A model generated the notes under the pieces. That model was not told where the DNA came from. It saw nothing but the letters and a program-made list of their open reading frames with translations, and did not search any database. Made by a program: the position numbers and the translations under genes. From the NCBI GenBank assembly GCA_963822765.1, contig CAWGJL010000023.1, forward strand, positions 1-64,000: a DNA stretch of 64,000 nucleotides. Direction: 5' to 3'. The DNA comes from Palsa-504 sp963822765. Its GTDB lineage: Bacteria > Actinomycetota > Actinomycetes > Streptosporangiales > Streptosporangiaceae. Positions 35,259 to 44,304 of this stretch are shown piece after piece. Within the stretch, counting starts at the first letter, position 1. Each line of letters opens with the position of its first letter.

Positions 35259-36754
35259 GGTCTTACAGTCCCCTCGCCTCGGTCCAGCAGCGGATGACCC
35301 CAGCGCCCGGTGAAGGCCGCCTCGGCGGCGGCGGCGACCCGGTACAGCCGGTCGTCGGCCAGCACCGGCGCCATCACCTGCAGCCCGACCGGCAGGCCGT
35401 CCTCGGGAGCCAGCCCGCACGGCACCGAGATCGCCGCGTTGCCGGCCAGGTCTGACGGGATCGTGGCCAGGTCGGCCAGGTACATCGCGATCGGGTCGTC
35501 GGCCCGCTCGCCGATGCCGAACGCGGTGGTCGGCGTGGACGGCGAGACCAGCACGTCGACCTGGCCGAAGGCCGCGTCGAAGTCCCTGATGATCAGCGTG
35601 CGGACCTGCTGGGCCTTGCCGTAGTAGGCGTCGTAGTAGCCGCTGGACAGCGCGTAGGTGCCCAGGATGATGCGCCGCTTGACCTCGGCGCCGAACCCGG
35701 CCTCGCGGGTCAGCGCCATGACCTCTTCGGCGTCCCGGGTCCCGTCGTCGCCGGTCCGCAGCCCGTAGCGCATGGCGTCGAACCGGGCCAGGTTGGACGA
35801 GCACTCGCTGGGCGCGATCAGGTAGTAGGCGGGCAGCGCGTACCTGAAGTGCGGGCAGGACACCTCGGTGACCTTGGCGCCCAGGGACTCGAGCACCTCG
35901 ACCGCCTCGGCGAACCTGCTGAGGACCCCCGGCTGGTAGCCCTCCCCGCTCAGCTCGGTGACCACGCCGATCCGCATGCCGCTCACGTCGGCCTCGCGGG
36001 CCGCGGCCACCACCGGCGGGACCGGCGCGTCGATCGAGGTCGAGTCGCACGGGTCGTGGCCGCTCATCGCCTCGTGCAGCAGCGCCGTGTCGAGCACGGT
36101 CCGGCCGAACGGCCCGGGCGTGTCCAGGCTGCTCGCGAACGCGATCACGCCGTACCGGGACGAGCCGCCGTAGGTCGGCTTGGTGCCGACGATGCCGCAG
36201 ACCGCGGCGGGCTGGCGGATCGAGCCGCCGGTGTCGCTGCCGATGGCCAGCGGCGCCTCGTAGGCCGCGACCGCGGCCGCGGACCCGCCGGACGAGCCGC
36301 CCGGGATCTTGTCCAGGTTCCACGGGTTGCGGCTGGGCCCGTACGCGGAGTTCTCGGTGGACGAGCCCATGGCGAACTCGTCCATGTTGGTCTTGCCCAG
36401 AATGATCGCGCCGGCCTGCTTGAGCCGCTGCGTGATGGTGGCGTCGTAGGGCGGGTGCCAGCCCTCCAGGATGCGGCTGCCGCACGTGGTGGGCATCCCG
36501 GTGGTGGTGAACACGTCCTTGACCGCGACCGGGACGCCGGCCAGCGGGCTTCTTATGGTGCCCTGCCTGCGCTCGGCGTCGATTTCTTTGGCTTGCGCGA
36601 GCGCTTTGTCCGCGGCGACGTGCAGGAAGGCGTGCACGCGGTCGTCGACGGCGGCGATCCGGTCCAGGTGGGCGCGGGTCACCTCGGTGGCGGAGACTTC
36701 GCCTTTGCTGAGCGCGGCCGATAGCTCGGCGGCGGTCATCCTGGTGAGATCCAT
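35255..36754 (-). CDS. gatA: Asp-tRNA(Asn)/Glu-tRNA(Gln) amidotransferase subunit A
   Basis: 499-residue amidase-signature enzyme that releases ammonia from Gln. Catalytic Lys in VPVAVKDVF, Ser in SDTGGSIRQPAAVCGIVGTK, and signature GGSSGGSAAAVA. MDLTRMTAAELSAALSKGE is the expected N-terminus, so ATG 36754; the open frame upstream is antisense or gatC sequence. Its ATG shares one base with the gatC stop, and it overlaps gatB by 4 bp. Confidence 0.97.
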   Translation of the reverse strand: MDLTRMTAAELSAALSKGEVSATEVTRAHLDRIAAVDDRVHAFLHVAADKALAQAKEIDAERRQGTIRSPLAGVPVAVKDVFTTTGMPTTCGSRILEGWHPPYDATITQRLKQAGAIILGKTNMDEFAMGSSTENSAYGPSRNPWNLDKIPGGSSGGSAAAVAAYEAPLAIGSDTGGSIRQPAAVCGIVGTKPTYGGSSRYGVIAFASSLDTPGPFGRTVLDTALLHEAMSGHDPCDSTSIDAPVPPVVAAAREADVSGMRIGVVTELSGEGYQPGVLSRFAEAVEVLESLGAKVTEVSCPHFRYALPAYYLIAPSECSSNLARFDAMRYGLRTGDDGTRDAEEVMALTREAGFGAEVKRRIILGTYALSSGYYDAYYGKAQQVRTLIIRDFDAAFGQVDVLVSPSTPTTAFGIGERADDPIAMYLADLATIPSDLAGNAAISVPCGLAPEDGLPVGLQVMAPVLADDRLYRVAAAAEAAFTGRWGHPLLDRGEGTVRP

Positions 36755-37047
36755 CAGTACTCCCCCAGGATCCGGGGCACCTTGAACCGCTGCTGCTCCA
36801 CCGCGGGGGCCTGGTCGAGCGCCTGCTCGGGGGTCAGGCACGGGACCGGCACGTCGTCGCGGAACACGTTGGTCACGCCGGTCGCGTGCGTGGTCGGCGG
36901 GATGCCGTCCGCCGCGACCTCCTGGACCTGCGCGACGGACGTGATGATCTGGTCCAGCTGGGGCGCCAGATGGTCGAGTTCGGTGTCGCTGAGCGAGATC
37001 CGGGCCAGTCGCGCCAGGTGCGCGACCTCGTCACGGGTGATGGGCAT
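36754..37047 (-). CDS. gatC: Asp-tRNA(Asn)/Glu-tRNA(Gln) amidotransferase subunit C
   Basis: 97 residues from ATG 37047: MPITRDEVAHLARLARISLS, LDQIITSVAQVQEVAADGIP and C-terminal RFKVPRILGEY, all typical of GatC, which tethers GatA to GatB. First gene of a gatCAB operon with overlapping ends. Longer in-frame starts (37089) add residues not conserved in the family. Confidence 0.95.
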   Translation of the reverse strand: MPITRDEVAHLARLARISLSDTELDHLAPQLDQIITSVAQVQEVAADGIPPTTHATGVTNVFRDDVPVPCLTPEQALDQAPAVEQQRFKVPRILGEY

Positions 37048-37151
37048 GCACGCCATCTTAGAGTGGGCGCGGGGGCGGCCTGTAATCAAATAAGGCCGTT
37101 AGCGTTGTCCTGGTTACGGGTCCGCGTTCGTCGTGGTGGTGAGGAGGTACG

Positions 37152-37472
37152 GTGCAGTACTTGCTGTTGATCTGCGGGGACGAGTCGGCGGCGGCGCACG
37201 CCGAGGAGGGCTGCGGCGGCTGGACGCAGGAGATGACCGAGCGCGGGCTGCTGCGGTCAACCGGCGGGCTCCGGCCGCCGGCCGAGGCCAGGACGGTGCG
37301 GGTCCGGCGGCGTCAGCTGCTGCTGTCGGACGGGCCGTTCGCCGAGACCAAGGAGCAGATCGCCGGGCTGTGCATCCTGGAGTGCGCGGACCTGGACGAG
37401 GCGGTGCAGGCCGCGGCCCGGCACCCGGCGGCGAGCTACGGCTCGATCGAGGTCCGGCCGATGCTGCCTTGA
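37152..37472 (+). CDS. YciI/DGPF-domain protein
   Basis: 106 residues: MQYLLLICGDESAAAHAEEG, LSDGPFAETKEQIAGLCILE (the DGPFAETKE motif that names the family) and HPAASYGSIEVRPMLP. GTG 37152 has GGAGGT upstream. DGPF proteins are genomically linked to ECF42 sigma factors, as here; their molecular role is unsettled. Confidence 0.93.
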   Translation: MQYLLLICGDESAAAHAEEGCGGWTQEMTERGLLRSTGGLRPPAEARTVRVRRRQLLLSDGPFAETKEQIAGLCILECADLDEAVQAAARHPAASYGSIEVRPMLP

Positions 37473-38737
37473 GTGCCTTGGGTGCCGCCGACCCGGACGC
37501 GGTCGGCGCGGCGGTCGCCGCGGCGTTCCGTGAGGAGTGGGGCAAGGTGGTGGCCACGCTGATCCGGACCACCGGCGACTGGGACCTGGCCGAGGAGTGC
37601 GCGCAGGATGCGTTCGCGCTGGCCCTGCAGCGCTGGCCGCGCGACGGGATCCCGGGGCGGCCCGGAGCGTGGCTGACCACCGCGGCGCGCAACCGCGCCA
37701 TCGACGTGCTGCGTCGCAGGGCGGTCGGCGCGGCCAAGCTCCGGGAGGTGGCCGCCATGGTGCCTGATGGGCCTTCCGTGTCCGATCTGGAGCCCGACGA
37801 GAGCGGGGTGCCCGATGACCGGCTGCGGCTGATGTTCACCTGCTGCCACCCGGCCCTCTCGCTCGAGGCCCGGGTCGCGCTGACCCTGCGTACGCTGGCC
37901 GGGCTGACCACGGCCGAGATCGCCCGGGCGTTCCTGTCCAGCGAGCCGACCATGGCCAAGCGGCTGGTCCGGGCCAAGCAGAAGATCCAGAACGCGGGCA
38001 TCCCCTACCGGGTGCCGCCGGCGCACCTGCTGCCCGATCGGACGCCGGGCGTGCTGGGGGTGCTGTACCTGCTGTTCAACGAGGGCTACTCGGCCACCAC
38101 GGGCGCCGACCTGGTCCGGCAGAACCTGTGCGCCGAGGCGGTCCGGCTGGCCCGGGTGCTGGCCGCGCTGATGCCGGACGAGGCCGAGGCGGCCGGGCTG
38201 CTGGCGCTGATGCTGCTGCACGACGCGCGGCGTTCGGCCCGGCTGGATGCGGCCGGGGACCTGGTGACGCTGGAGGACCAGGACCGGTCGTCGTGGGATC
38301 AGGCGTCGATCGGCGAGGGCGTCGCGGTGCTGGCGAGCGCGCTGCGGCGCGGCCGGCCGGGCCCGTACCAGATCCAGGCCGCCATCGCCGCGTGCCACGC
38401 CACGGCGGCCGCCGCGGCCGACACCGACTGGGCGCAGATCGCCGGCCTGTACGAGCAGCTCGCCCGGTTCCTCCCCACGCCGGTGGTGGCGCTCAACCAC
38501 GCGGTGGCGGCCGGCATGGCGTTCGGTCCTGCGGCGGCGCTGCCGCTCCTGGCCGCGCTGGAGGAATCCGGGCAGCTCGACGGGTATCACCTGCTGCCCG
38601 CGACCAAGGCCGACATGCTGCGCCGCCTCGGCCGGTTGTCGGAGGCTTCTCTTGCCTACCGGGAAGCATTGGAGCTGGCCGGTACCGACGCGGAGCGGCG
38701 GTTCCTGACCCGCCGCCTTGCTGAAACGTCTATCTGA
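37469..38737 (+). CDS. ECF42-type RNA polymerase sigma factor
   Basis: About 422 residues. Sigma region 2 (DWDLAEECAQDAFALALQRW, RAIDVLRRRAVG), region 4 (GLTTAEIARAFLSSEPTMAK, VRAKQKIQ) and a long C-terminal domain of ~200 residues (VLGVLYLLFNEGYSATTGAD, AEAAGLLALMLLHDARR, LNHAVAAGMAFGP, LLPATKADMLRRLG), the TPR-like extension of ECF42. No anti-sigma gene; activity of this group is thought to depend on the C-terminal extension. TTG 37469 overlaps the YciI stop (TTGA); TTG 37478 is an alternative. Confidence 0.92.
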   Translation: MSALGAADPDAVGAAVAAAFREEWGKVVATLIRTTGDWDLAEECAQDAFALALQRWPRDGIPGRPGAWLTTAARNRAIDVLRRRAVGAAKLREVAAMVPDGPSVSDLEPDESGVPDDRLRLMFTCCHPALSLEARVALTLRTLAGLTTAEIARAFLSSEPTMAKRLVRAKQKIQNAGIPYRVPPAHLLPDRTPGVLGVLYLLFNEGYSATTGADLVRQNLCAEAVRLARVLAALMPDEAEAAGLLALMLLHDARRSARLDAAGDLVTLEDQDRSSWDQASIGEGVAVLASALRRGRPGPYQIQAAIAACHATAAAAADTDWAQIAGLYEQLARFLPTPVVALNHAVAAGMAFGPAAALPLLAALEESGQLDGYHLLPATKADMLRRLGRLSEASLAYREALELAGTDAERRFLTRRLAETSI

Positions 38738-38806
38738 AACGTCTATCTGGGCCTGGCCCGCTCGTCGCGTCCTTAGGTAAGCCCTTCTGACTCACTGGGA
38801 GACGCG

Positions 38807-39430
38807 ATGGACACCATCCAGGACATGATCGCCGCCCAGCGCGGCTCGCTCGCGGCCGTGCTTGACACCCTGCCGGCCAGCGGCTGGGACCAGGCCACGC
38901 TGTGCGCGGGCTGGCGCGTGCGGGAGGTCGTGGCGCACGTCACGATGCCGTTCCGGTACAGCGGGCCGCGCTTTGTCTGGGAGCTCGCGAGGTCGCGCGG
39001 CCGGTTCAACGAGATGGCCGACCGGGTCGCGCGCCGCGATGCGGCCCGGATGTCCCCGGCCGAGCTGGCCGCGGCGGTCCGGTCGAACACCGGCCACCCG
39101 TGGCGGCCGCCGGGCGGCGGGTTCTCCGGAGCACTGGCCCACGACGTGATCCACGGCCTGGACATCACGGTCCCGCTCGGCCTGGCGCTCACGGTCCCGG
39201 AAGAGCGGCTGCGCCGGGTCCTGCCCGCGAGCGCGGATGACAAGTCGGTCATGTTCTTCCGCACCGACCTGGCCGGGATCCAGTTCCGCGCCGACGACCT
39301 GGACTGGACCCTGGGCGCGGGCACGCCGCTGACCGGCACCGCTGCGGACCTGCTGCTCGCGGTGTGCGGCCGCAAGCTCCCGGCGGGCCGGCTTTCCGGC
39401 GAGGCCGCCGCCCGCTTTAGCGCTTCTTAG
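38807..39430 (+). CDS. MDMPI/DinB-fold mycothiol-dependent-type protein
   Basis: 207 residues: MIAAQRGSLAAVLDTLPASG, LCAGWRVREVVAHVTMPFRY (first metal His) and ALAHDVIHGLDITVPLGLAL (HxxxH-like second site). This is the maleylpyruvate isomerase N-domain layout of DinB-like proteins that use mycothiol in actinobacteria. Exact substrate unknown. ATG 38807 has GGGAG upstream. The 3' end runs into a tandem decamer repeat that supplies the TAG stop. Confidence 0.85.
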   Translation: MDTIQDMIAAQRGSLAAVLDTLPASGWDQATLCAGWRVREVVAHVTMPFRYSGPRFVWELARSRGRFNEMADRVARRDAARMSPAELAAAVRSNTGHPWRPPGGGFSGALAHDVIHGLDITVPLGLALTVPEERLRRVLPASADDKSVMFFRTDLAGIQFRADDLDWTLGAGTPLTGTAADLLLAVCGRKLPAGRLSGEAAARFSAS

Positions 39431-39465
39431 CGCTTCTTAGCGCTTCTTAGCGCTTCTTAGCGCTT
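39417..39465. repeat. Tandem 10-bp repeat (TTAGCGCTTC), about five copies
   Basis: Four perfect TTAGCGCTTC units and a nearly complete fifth. Because the period is 10, TAG falls in all three plus-strand frames, so the array acts as an all-frame stop after the MDMPI gene. It encodes ARFSAS plus the stop. Confidence 0.9.
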
Positions 39466-39672
39466 GACGGCCCGGCGCGCCGGGAGGACCATTGCGGCAC
39501 AAGCGCAGGAACCCCGCCTCTCCACTCCCGGATGAGTCCTGCGCGGCGGGCGGTGTTCCTTGGCGGGACGGCGGGGCCTCATATCCCCCCTTGTGGGGTC
39601 CTGCGGCTTCGGGAAGGCCCGGCGGCGCGCTTGCGGGCCGCCGACGGGAGGCCGAACCCGGAGAGCCAGGAC

Positions 39673-39699
39673 GCGGGGCCGGAACAGTGCCGGCCCCGC
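39673..39699. terminator. GC-rich hairpin, candidate bidirectional terminator
   Basis: GCGGGGCCGG / CCGGCCCCGC, a perfect 10-bp stem with loop AACAGTG, between convergent genes. No T-tract follows immediately, so termination is inferred from position and stem strength. Confidence 0.5.
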
Positions 39700-39863
39700 C
39701 CGCCCGCGCTTGGTCTTTAGCTTGCCCCGATCCTGCAGCTTGCCGGATCCTGCAGCTTGCCCGATCCTGGCCCTGCCGGGGTGACCGCGTCAGGGCTTCC
39801 CTAGGCACTCCTGCCCCGCCTGCCTCCCTAACACCAGCTGACTCGCCTCCGGCAACCCGGCTA

Positions 39864-39912
39864 ACGACATGATTGCCGCAATCATGCGCACCAGACGACA
39901 TGATTGCCGCAA
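39864..39912. repeat. 18-bp direct repeat with internal palindrome
   Basis: ACGACATGATTGCCGCAA at 39864-39881 and 39895-39912. The first copy extends into CATGATTGC-C-GCAATCATG, perfect 9-bp arms, an operator-like site downstream of ligA with no adjacent start codon to control. Confidence 0.7.
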
Positions 39913-40010
39913 CAACGTCGTTACCGCCGCCCTCCGGATCCTCCAGAAGAGCCGCACCGTGGCGTAGTCGACCAGGTCAGGCCCGCGGCTGGCCGCGGCC
40001 TGCGGCGCGT

Positions 40011-42173
40011 TTAGGATGCCGGGGCAACCGCGTCGGGGCCCTGGTCCAGGAGGACGCGGAAGGCGGCCTCGTCCAGGATCGGGACGCCGAGCTCGACGGC
40101 CTTGTCGTACTTGGAGCCCGCGTTCTCGCCCGCCACCACGAACTGGGTCTTCTTCGACACCGAGGACGTCACCTTGCCGCCCGCGGCGCGGACGGCCTCG
40201 CCCGCCTCGTCCCGGCTCATCCCGGCCAGCGTCCCGGTGATGACCACGGAGACTCCGGCCAGCAGCCGGGCCGCGGCACGGTTCGGGTCCCAGCCTGGGT
40301 CTGCCAGCCGCACGCCGGCGTCGCGCCATTTGGCCACGATGGCCCGGTGCCAGTCCTCGGTGAACCAGTCGCGCAGCGACGCCGCGATCGTCGGTCCCAC
40401 CCCGTCCACCGCGGCCAGGGCGTCCGTGCTGGCCTCCTCGATCGCGTCCAGCGACCCGAACTCCGCCGCCAGCGCCCGCGCCGCGGTCGGCCCGACGTGC
40501 CGGATGGACAGCGCGACCAGGATCCGCCACAGCGGCCTGGTCCGGGCCTGGTCCAGGTTGACCAGCAGCCGGGTGGCGTTGGCGCTCAGGGTGCCCTGCT
40601 TGACCATGAAGAACGGGCAGGTCTCCAGGCGCTCGGCGGTCAGCGCGAACAGGTCGCCCTCGTCGGTGACCAGGCCGCAGTCCAGCAGCGCGCTGACCGC
40701 CTCGTAGCCCAGCACCTCGATATCGAAGGCGCCGCGCCCGGCCAGGTGGAACAGCCGCTCGCGGAGCTGAGCCGGGCAGGCGCGGGTGTTCGGGCAGCGC
40801 CAGTCGACCTCGGCTTCCTCGCGGGCCAGTTTTGTGCCGCAGGACGGGCAGTGGGTGGGATAGACGTATTCGCGCTCGTCCCCGGTGCGCAGGTCGGCGA
40901 CGGGCCCGAGCACCTCGGGGATCACGTCACCGGCCTTGCGCAAGATCACCATGTCGCCGATCAGGACGCCCTTGCGCTTGACCTCGTCGGCGTTGTGCAA
41001 GGTGGCCCGGTCCACGGTCGACCCGCTGACCTTGACCGGCTCCATCACCGCGAACGGGGTGACCCGGCCGGTGCGGCCGACGTTGACCTGGATGTCGAGC
41101 AGCCGGGTGGTGACCTCCTCCGGCGGGTACTTGAACGCGATGGCCCACCGCGGCGCCCGGCTCGTCGAGCCGAGCCGCTGCTGCAGCGCGATCTGGTCGA
41201 TCTTCACCACCACGCCGTCGATCTCGTACGGCGGGTCATGCCGGTGCTCGGCGTAGTACGCGATGTACTCCCGGACCCCGGCCATGTCCGGGACGACCTT
41301 GTACAGGCTGCTGACCGGCAGGCCCCAGCCGCGCAGCCGCTCGTACCAGCCGGACTGCGTGTCGGGCGCGCCCTCCAGGTGGCCCTCCTCGCCCGGTCCC
41401 TTCGCGGTGCCGGTGATGCCGTCGTCCGTGTCGCCCTCGACCCGGCCGATGCCGTGCACGATGGCGTTCAGCGCGCGGGACGCGGTGATCCGCGGGTCCT
41501 TCTGCCGCAGCGACCCGGCGGCGGAGTTGCGCGGGTTGGCGAAGGCCGCCTTGCCCGCGTCCAGCAGCGACTCGTTCAGCTTGGCGAACGCCTCGACCGG
41601 CATGAACACCTCGCCCCGCACCTCGAGCACGGCGGGCCAGCCGGTGCCCTGGAGCCGGGCCGGGATCGCGGCGATGGTCCGGATGTTCGGCGTGACGTCC
41701 TCCCCGGTCCGCCCGTCGCCGCGGGTGGCCGCCTTGACCAGGGCGCCGTCCCGGTAGACGAGGTCGATGGCCAGCCCGTCGATCTTCAGCTCGCACAGGT
41801 ACGCGCTGACCGGGGTGTCGCCGGCCAGCCGGGTGGCCCGGTCCGCCCAGCCGCCCAGGTCCTCGCCGGTGAAGACGTTGTCCAGGCTGAGCAGCCGTTC
41901 CAGGTGCTCCACCGGGGTGAACAGAGTGGAGATGTTCCCGTGCACGGTCTGGGTCGGCGAGTCGGGCGTACGCAGGTCCGGGTACCGGTCCTCCAGCGCG
42001 CGCAGCTCGCGCATCTTGGTGTCGTAGTCGATGTCGGAGATGGTCGGCGAGTCCAGGACGTAATACCGGTGATCGGCCTCGGTGATGTCCAGGCTGAGGT
42101 CCGCGTGCCGCCGCCGCGCGTCGGCCGGCGCCTCCTCGGTCACGCCCGCGTCTGTGCCCGTTTCGTCAGTCAT
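40011..42173 (-). CDS. ligA: NAD-dependent DNA ligase
   Basis: 720 residues, essential nick sealer. Adenylation Lys130 in the CELKIDGLAI (KxDG) motif; SLDNVFTGEDL, VLEVRGEVFMP and FANPRNSAAGSLRQKDPRIT in the nucleotidyltransferase domain; DGVVVKIDQ; OB fold; four-Cys zinc finger (HCPSCGTKL, WRCPNTRACPAQL); HhH repeats (HVGPTAARALAAEFGSLDAI); C-terminal BRCT (GVSVVITGTLAGMSRDEAGE). A linker insertion (EGDTDDGITGTAKGPGEEG) expands the region after VHGIG. ATG 42173; overlaps the metE-like gene by 8 bp. Confidence 0.97.
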   Translation of the reverse strand: MTDETGTDAGVTEEAPADARRRHADLSLDITEADHRYYVLDSPTISDIDYDTKMRELRALEDRYPDLRTPDSPTQTVHGNISTLFTPVEHLERLLSLDNVFTGEDLGGWADRATRLAGDTPVSAYLCELKIDGLAIDLVYRDGALVKAATRGDGRTGEDVTPNIRTIAAIPARLQGTGWPAVLEVRGEVFMPVEAFAKLNESLLDAGKAAFANPRNSAAGSLRQKDPRITASRALNAIVHGIGRVEGDTDDGITGTAKGPGEEGHLEGAPDTQSGWYERLRGWGLPVSSLYKVVPDMAGVREYIAYYAEHRHDPPYEIDGVVVKIDQIALQQRLGSTSRAPRWAIAFKYPPEEVTTRLLDIQVNVGRTGRVTPFAVMEPVKVSGSTVDRATLHNADEVKRKGVLIGDMVILRKAGDVIPEVLGPVADLRTGDEREYVYPTHCPSCGTKLAREEAEVDWRCPNTRACPAQLRERLFHLAGRGAFDIEVLGYEAVSALLDCGLVTDEGDLFALTAERLETCPFFMVKQGTLSANATRLLVNLDQARTRPLWRILVALSIRHVGPTAARALAAEFGSLDAIEEASTDALAAVDGVGPTIAASLRDWFTEDWHRAIVAKWRDAGVRLADPGWDPNRAAARLLAGVSVVITGTLAGMSRDEAGEAVRAAGGKVTSSVSKKTQFVVAGENAGSKYDKAVELGVPILDEAAFRVLLDQGPDAVAPAS

Positions 42174-43212
42174 GCTGGCTCCCCCCTGTTTCCTCGATCA
42201 GCTCCGGCAGCATGGCGGCCGCCTCGCGGCACCGGGTGAGCACGGCGCGCGCCTGGGCCGGGGACGCGCCGGCCAGTCCGCAGGCCGGCGTGATCACCGC
42301 CTGGTCCGCGGCCGTGGCCAGCGGCAGGCCTATCCGCTGCCACAGCCGGAGCACCCGCTCGGCCGTCTCGCGGGCTCCGCCCGGCTCATCGGCCAGCGCC
42401 GGGATCGCCCCCGTGAGCAATCCCAGCCCCGCTTCGGCCGCCTCGGCCACCCCGTCCTCTTCCCCCCGCCGTAGCTGGCTGAGGTCGAAGGCGAGCCCGT
42501 CCGCTCCGGCCCGCTGGATTATGCCGAACGGGACCGTGGTGGCACAGCAGTGCACCACCGTGTACCCCGGGGTGGCGCCCAGCACCTGGTTCAGCCGGTC
42601 CCGCACGATGTCGGCCTCGATCGCGGCCAGCCGGGACACCCCGCTCTGGCTCGGCACCAGGCCCTCGACTACCGACGGGAGCGCGGGCTCGTCGAACTGG
42701 ACGACCAGCTTTCCTCCCGGGACACGCTTGGCCACGTCGGCCGCGTAGGCAGCCGCGCCTTCGGCCAGCGAGGCGGTCAGGTCGGCCACCGCGCCGGGGT
42801 CGGCCAGCGCCTTGTTCATCGTGCGCGTCAGCTCCAGGGTGGCGGCCAGCGTCCAGGGGCCGCAGAGCTGGATCTTGAGCGGGCCTTCGAAGCCCTGGAG
42901 CACCTCCTCCAGCACGTCCAGGTCCGAGGCCAGCATGGACCGGGCCCGGGTCAGGTCCCGGCCGGGGCGTTCGGCCAGCCGCCAGCCGCGCGGTGTCACC
43001 TCGGCCGGCATGTCGACCAGCAGCGCGGCGGTGCGCCCGGTCAGGTCGGCGCCCGGCCCGCGGTCCGGCAGCTCGGGCAGGTACGGGAAGTCCGGCAGTT
43101 CGCCCGCCACCACGCGCATCGCCTCGGCCGGATCGGTCCCCGGCATCGACCCGATCCCGGTGGCACTGCCGGCCGGCCACGGAAAGCCTGGCTCGTTGTG
43201 GTCTTCGCCCAT
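42166..43212 (-). CDS. MetE-like (cobalamin-independent) methionine synthase
   Basis: 348 residues, matching the C-terminal catalytic half of MetE. Seen: SATGIGSMPGTDPAEAMRVV, KIQLCGPWTLAATLELTRT, VVQFDEPALPSV and VVHCCATTVPFGII with the Cys/His zinc ligands. Such short actinobacterial forms are annotated vitamin-B12-independent methionine synthases; the methyl donor is uncertain. Conserved neighbour of ligA in actinobacteria, consistent with translational coupling here. Confidence 0.85.
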   Translation of the reverse strand: MGEDHNEPGFPWPAGSATGIGSMPGTDPAEAMRVVAGELPDFPYLPELPDRGPGADLTGRTAALLVDMPAEVTPRGWRLAERPGRDLTRARSMLASDLDVLEEVLQGFEGPLKIQLCGPWTLAATLELTRTMNKALADPGAVADLTASLAEGAAAYAADVAKRVPGGKLVVQFDEPALPSVVEGLVPSQSGVSRLAAIEADIVRDRLNQVLGATPGYTVVHCCATTVPFGIIQRAGADGLAFDLSQLRRGEEDGVAEAAEAGLGLLTGAIPALADEPGGARETAERVLRLWQRIGLPLATAADQAVITPACGLAGASPAQARAVLTRCREAAAMLPELIEETGGSQHD

Positions 43213-43314
43213 ACGCCGAGCTTAGAACCGGAGGCCCGCAGATCCGGTACCTGACGTGCCCTCTAAGCGGCAGCCCAGCTCCATCCGGCGCGGGCCGGGA
43301 CTAGACTGCACCAC

Positions 43315-44052
43315 GTGTCCGCAGATCCGGCCATCCGATTTCCTGGCGAATCAGACGAGTACCGGCTCGCGCGCAACCGGCTGCTGGAGACGGAGATCGA
43401 GCTGCGGCGGACGATCGAGCGAGTCGCCGCGCAGCGCCGAGCGCTTCCGCCGGGCGGTGCCGTCCCGCAGGACTACGTCTTCGAGGCGGCGGATGGGAGC
43501 GGCGAGGTCAGGTTCTCGCAGTTGCCCGCGCCGGACCAGGACACGCTCGTCATCTACAGCTTCATGTTCCCGCGCTGGCCCGGCGACACCAGGCCGGGCC
43601 CCGCGGCGGGCGAGACGGCCCGGCTGCCGCTCGCCGAGACACCGTGCCCGTCGTGTACCTCGATTCTTGACTCTCTCGACGGCGCGGCTCCCCATCTCGC
43701 CCGGAAACTCACCCTCGTCGTGGCCGCGAAGTCGGATCCGGCCCGGATCCGTACCTTCGCCCAGGAACGCGGATGGCGGCATCTGCGGCTGCTGTCCTCG
43801 CGCAACAACAGCTACAACCGCGACTATCACGCGGAGACGCCGCAGGGTGAGCAGCAGCCGATCCTGAACGTGTTCACCCGCGACGGCGACGGGTTTCGCC
43901 ACCGGTGGGCGGCCGAGCTGCTGTTCGCGCCCGGCGACGAAGGCGAAGAGGCGCGTCACGTCGACTCGATCTGGCCGATCTGGAACGTCCTGGACCTGAC
44001 GCCGGGCGGGCGCGGGACCGACCCGGACTTCCCCGGGCTGCACCACGAGTAG
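43315..44052 (+). CDS. DUF899-family thioredoxin-like protein
   Basis: 245 residues. FPGESDEYRLARNRLLETE and AQRRALPPGGAVPQDYVFEA are the standard DUF899 opening, followed by FSQLPAPDQDTLVIYSFMFP and a CPSC motif in ETPCPSCTSILDSLDG with a thioredoxin-like fold. Ends GGRGTDPDFPGLHHE. Presumed cytoplasmic redox function, no defined substrate. GTG 43315. It marks the left edge of the apparent island between the ligA block and mnmA. Confidence 0.85.
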   Translation: MSADPAIRFPGESDEYRLARNRLLETEIELRRTIERVAAQRRALPPGGAVPQDYVFEAADGSGEVRFSQLPAPDQDTLVIYSFMFPRWPGDTRPGPAAGETARLPLAETPCPSCTSILDSLDGAAPHLARKLTLVVAAKSDPARIRTFAQERGWRHLRLLSSRNNSYNRDYHAETPQGEQQPILNVFTRDGDGFRHRWAAELLFAPGDEGEEARHVDSIWPIWNVLDLTPGGRGTDPDFPGLHHE

Positions 44053-44085
44053 CCGGTCGTGAAGGTCGCGGCACAGGCGGTGAGC

Positions 44086-44226
44086 TTACCGGTGCAGACC
44101 CGCCCTATTCGTCAGGGCGCGTGTCCGGTCTTCGCGGCGGAGGATCACGGTCCCGGCCGCGACTACCCCGACGAGGAGCCCGGCCAGGAACACCACCACC
44201 GCCACTACGACTACGGCACCGGTCAT
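44086..44226 (-). CDS. Single-helix microprotein with REDR motif (B3)
   Basis: 46 residues from ATG 44226, which has GGAGG 5 nt upstream (a longer frame to 44298 has none). MTGAVVVVAVVVFLAGLLVG forms one helix, then LRREDRTRALTNRAGLHR. Same architecture as the genes at 44532-44756 and 45357-45578: hydrophobic N-terminal helix followed by (R/N)REDR and a basic tail. No family recognised; a small membrane anchor or regulator is the most that can be said. Confidence 0.55.
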   Translation of the reverse strand: MTGAVVVVAVVVFLAGLLVGVVAAGTVILRREDRTRALTNRAGLHR

Positions 44227-44304
44227 GACGGCCTCCGCGGGTCTCGGTTCTACCGTCCCTATTCCCGCATAATGGTTCGCGCAACCACGGCGAGTCACGG
44301 TCTC

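Larger units (their letters stand above)
39431..40010. other. Convergent intergenic region without a supported gene
   Basis: 580 bp between the 3' ends of the MDMPI gene and ligA. Open frames exist but are low-complexity. It contains a GC hairpin (39673-39699), three short repeats with GATCCTG and CTTGCC near 39721-39770, and an 18-bp direct repeat with a palindrome at 39864-39912. Confidence 0.6.

Noticed and set aside
33705..36485. Single 926-codon minus frame suggesting a GatA-GatB fusion
   Set aside because: The upstream part is an out-of-frame shadow of gatA; real GatB begins at ATG 35258 with the family N-terminus.
39437..39901. 154-codon minus-strand frame in the convergent gap
   Set aside because: Low-complexity Gly/Pro/Arg, no ribosome binding site, crosses the decamer repeat and hairpin.
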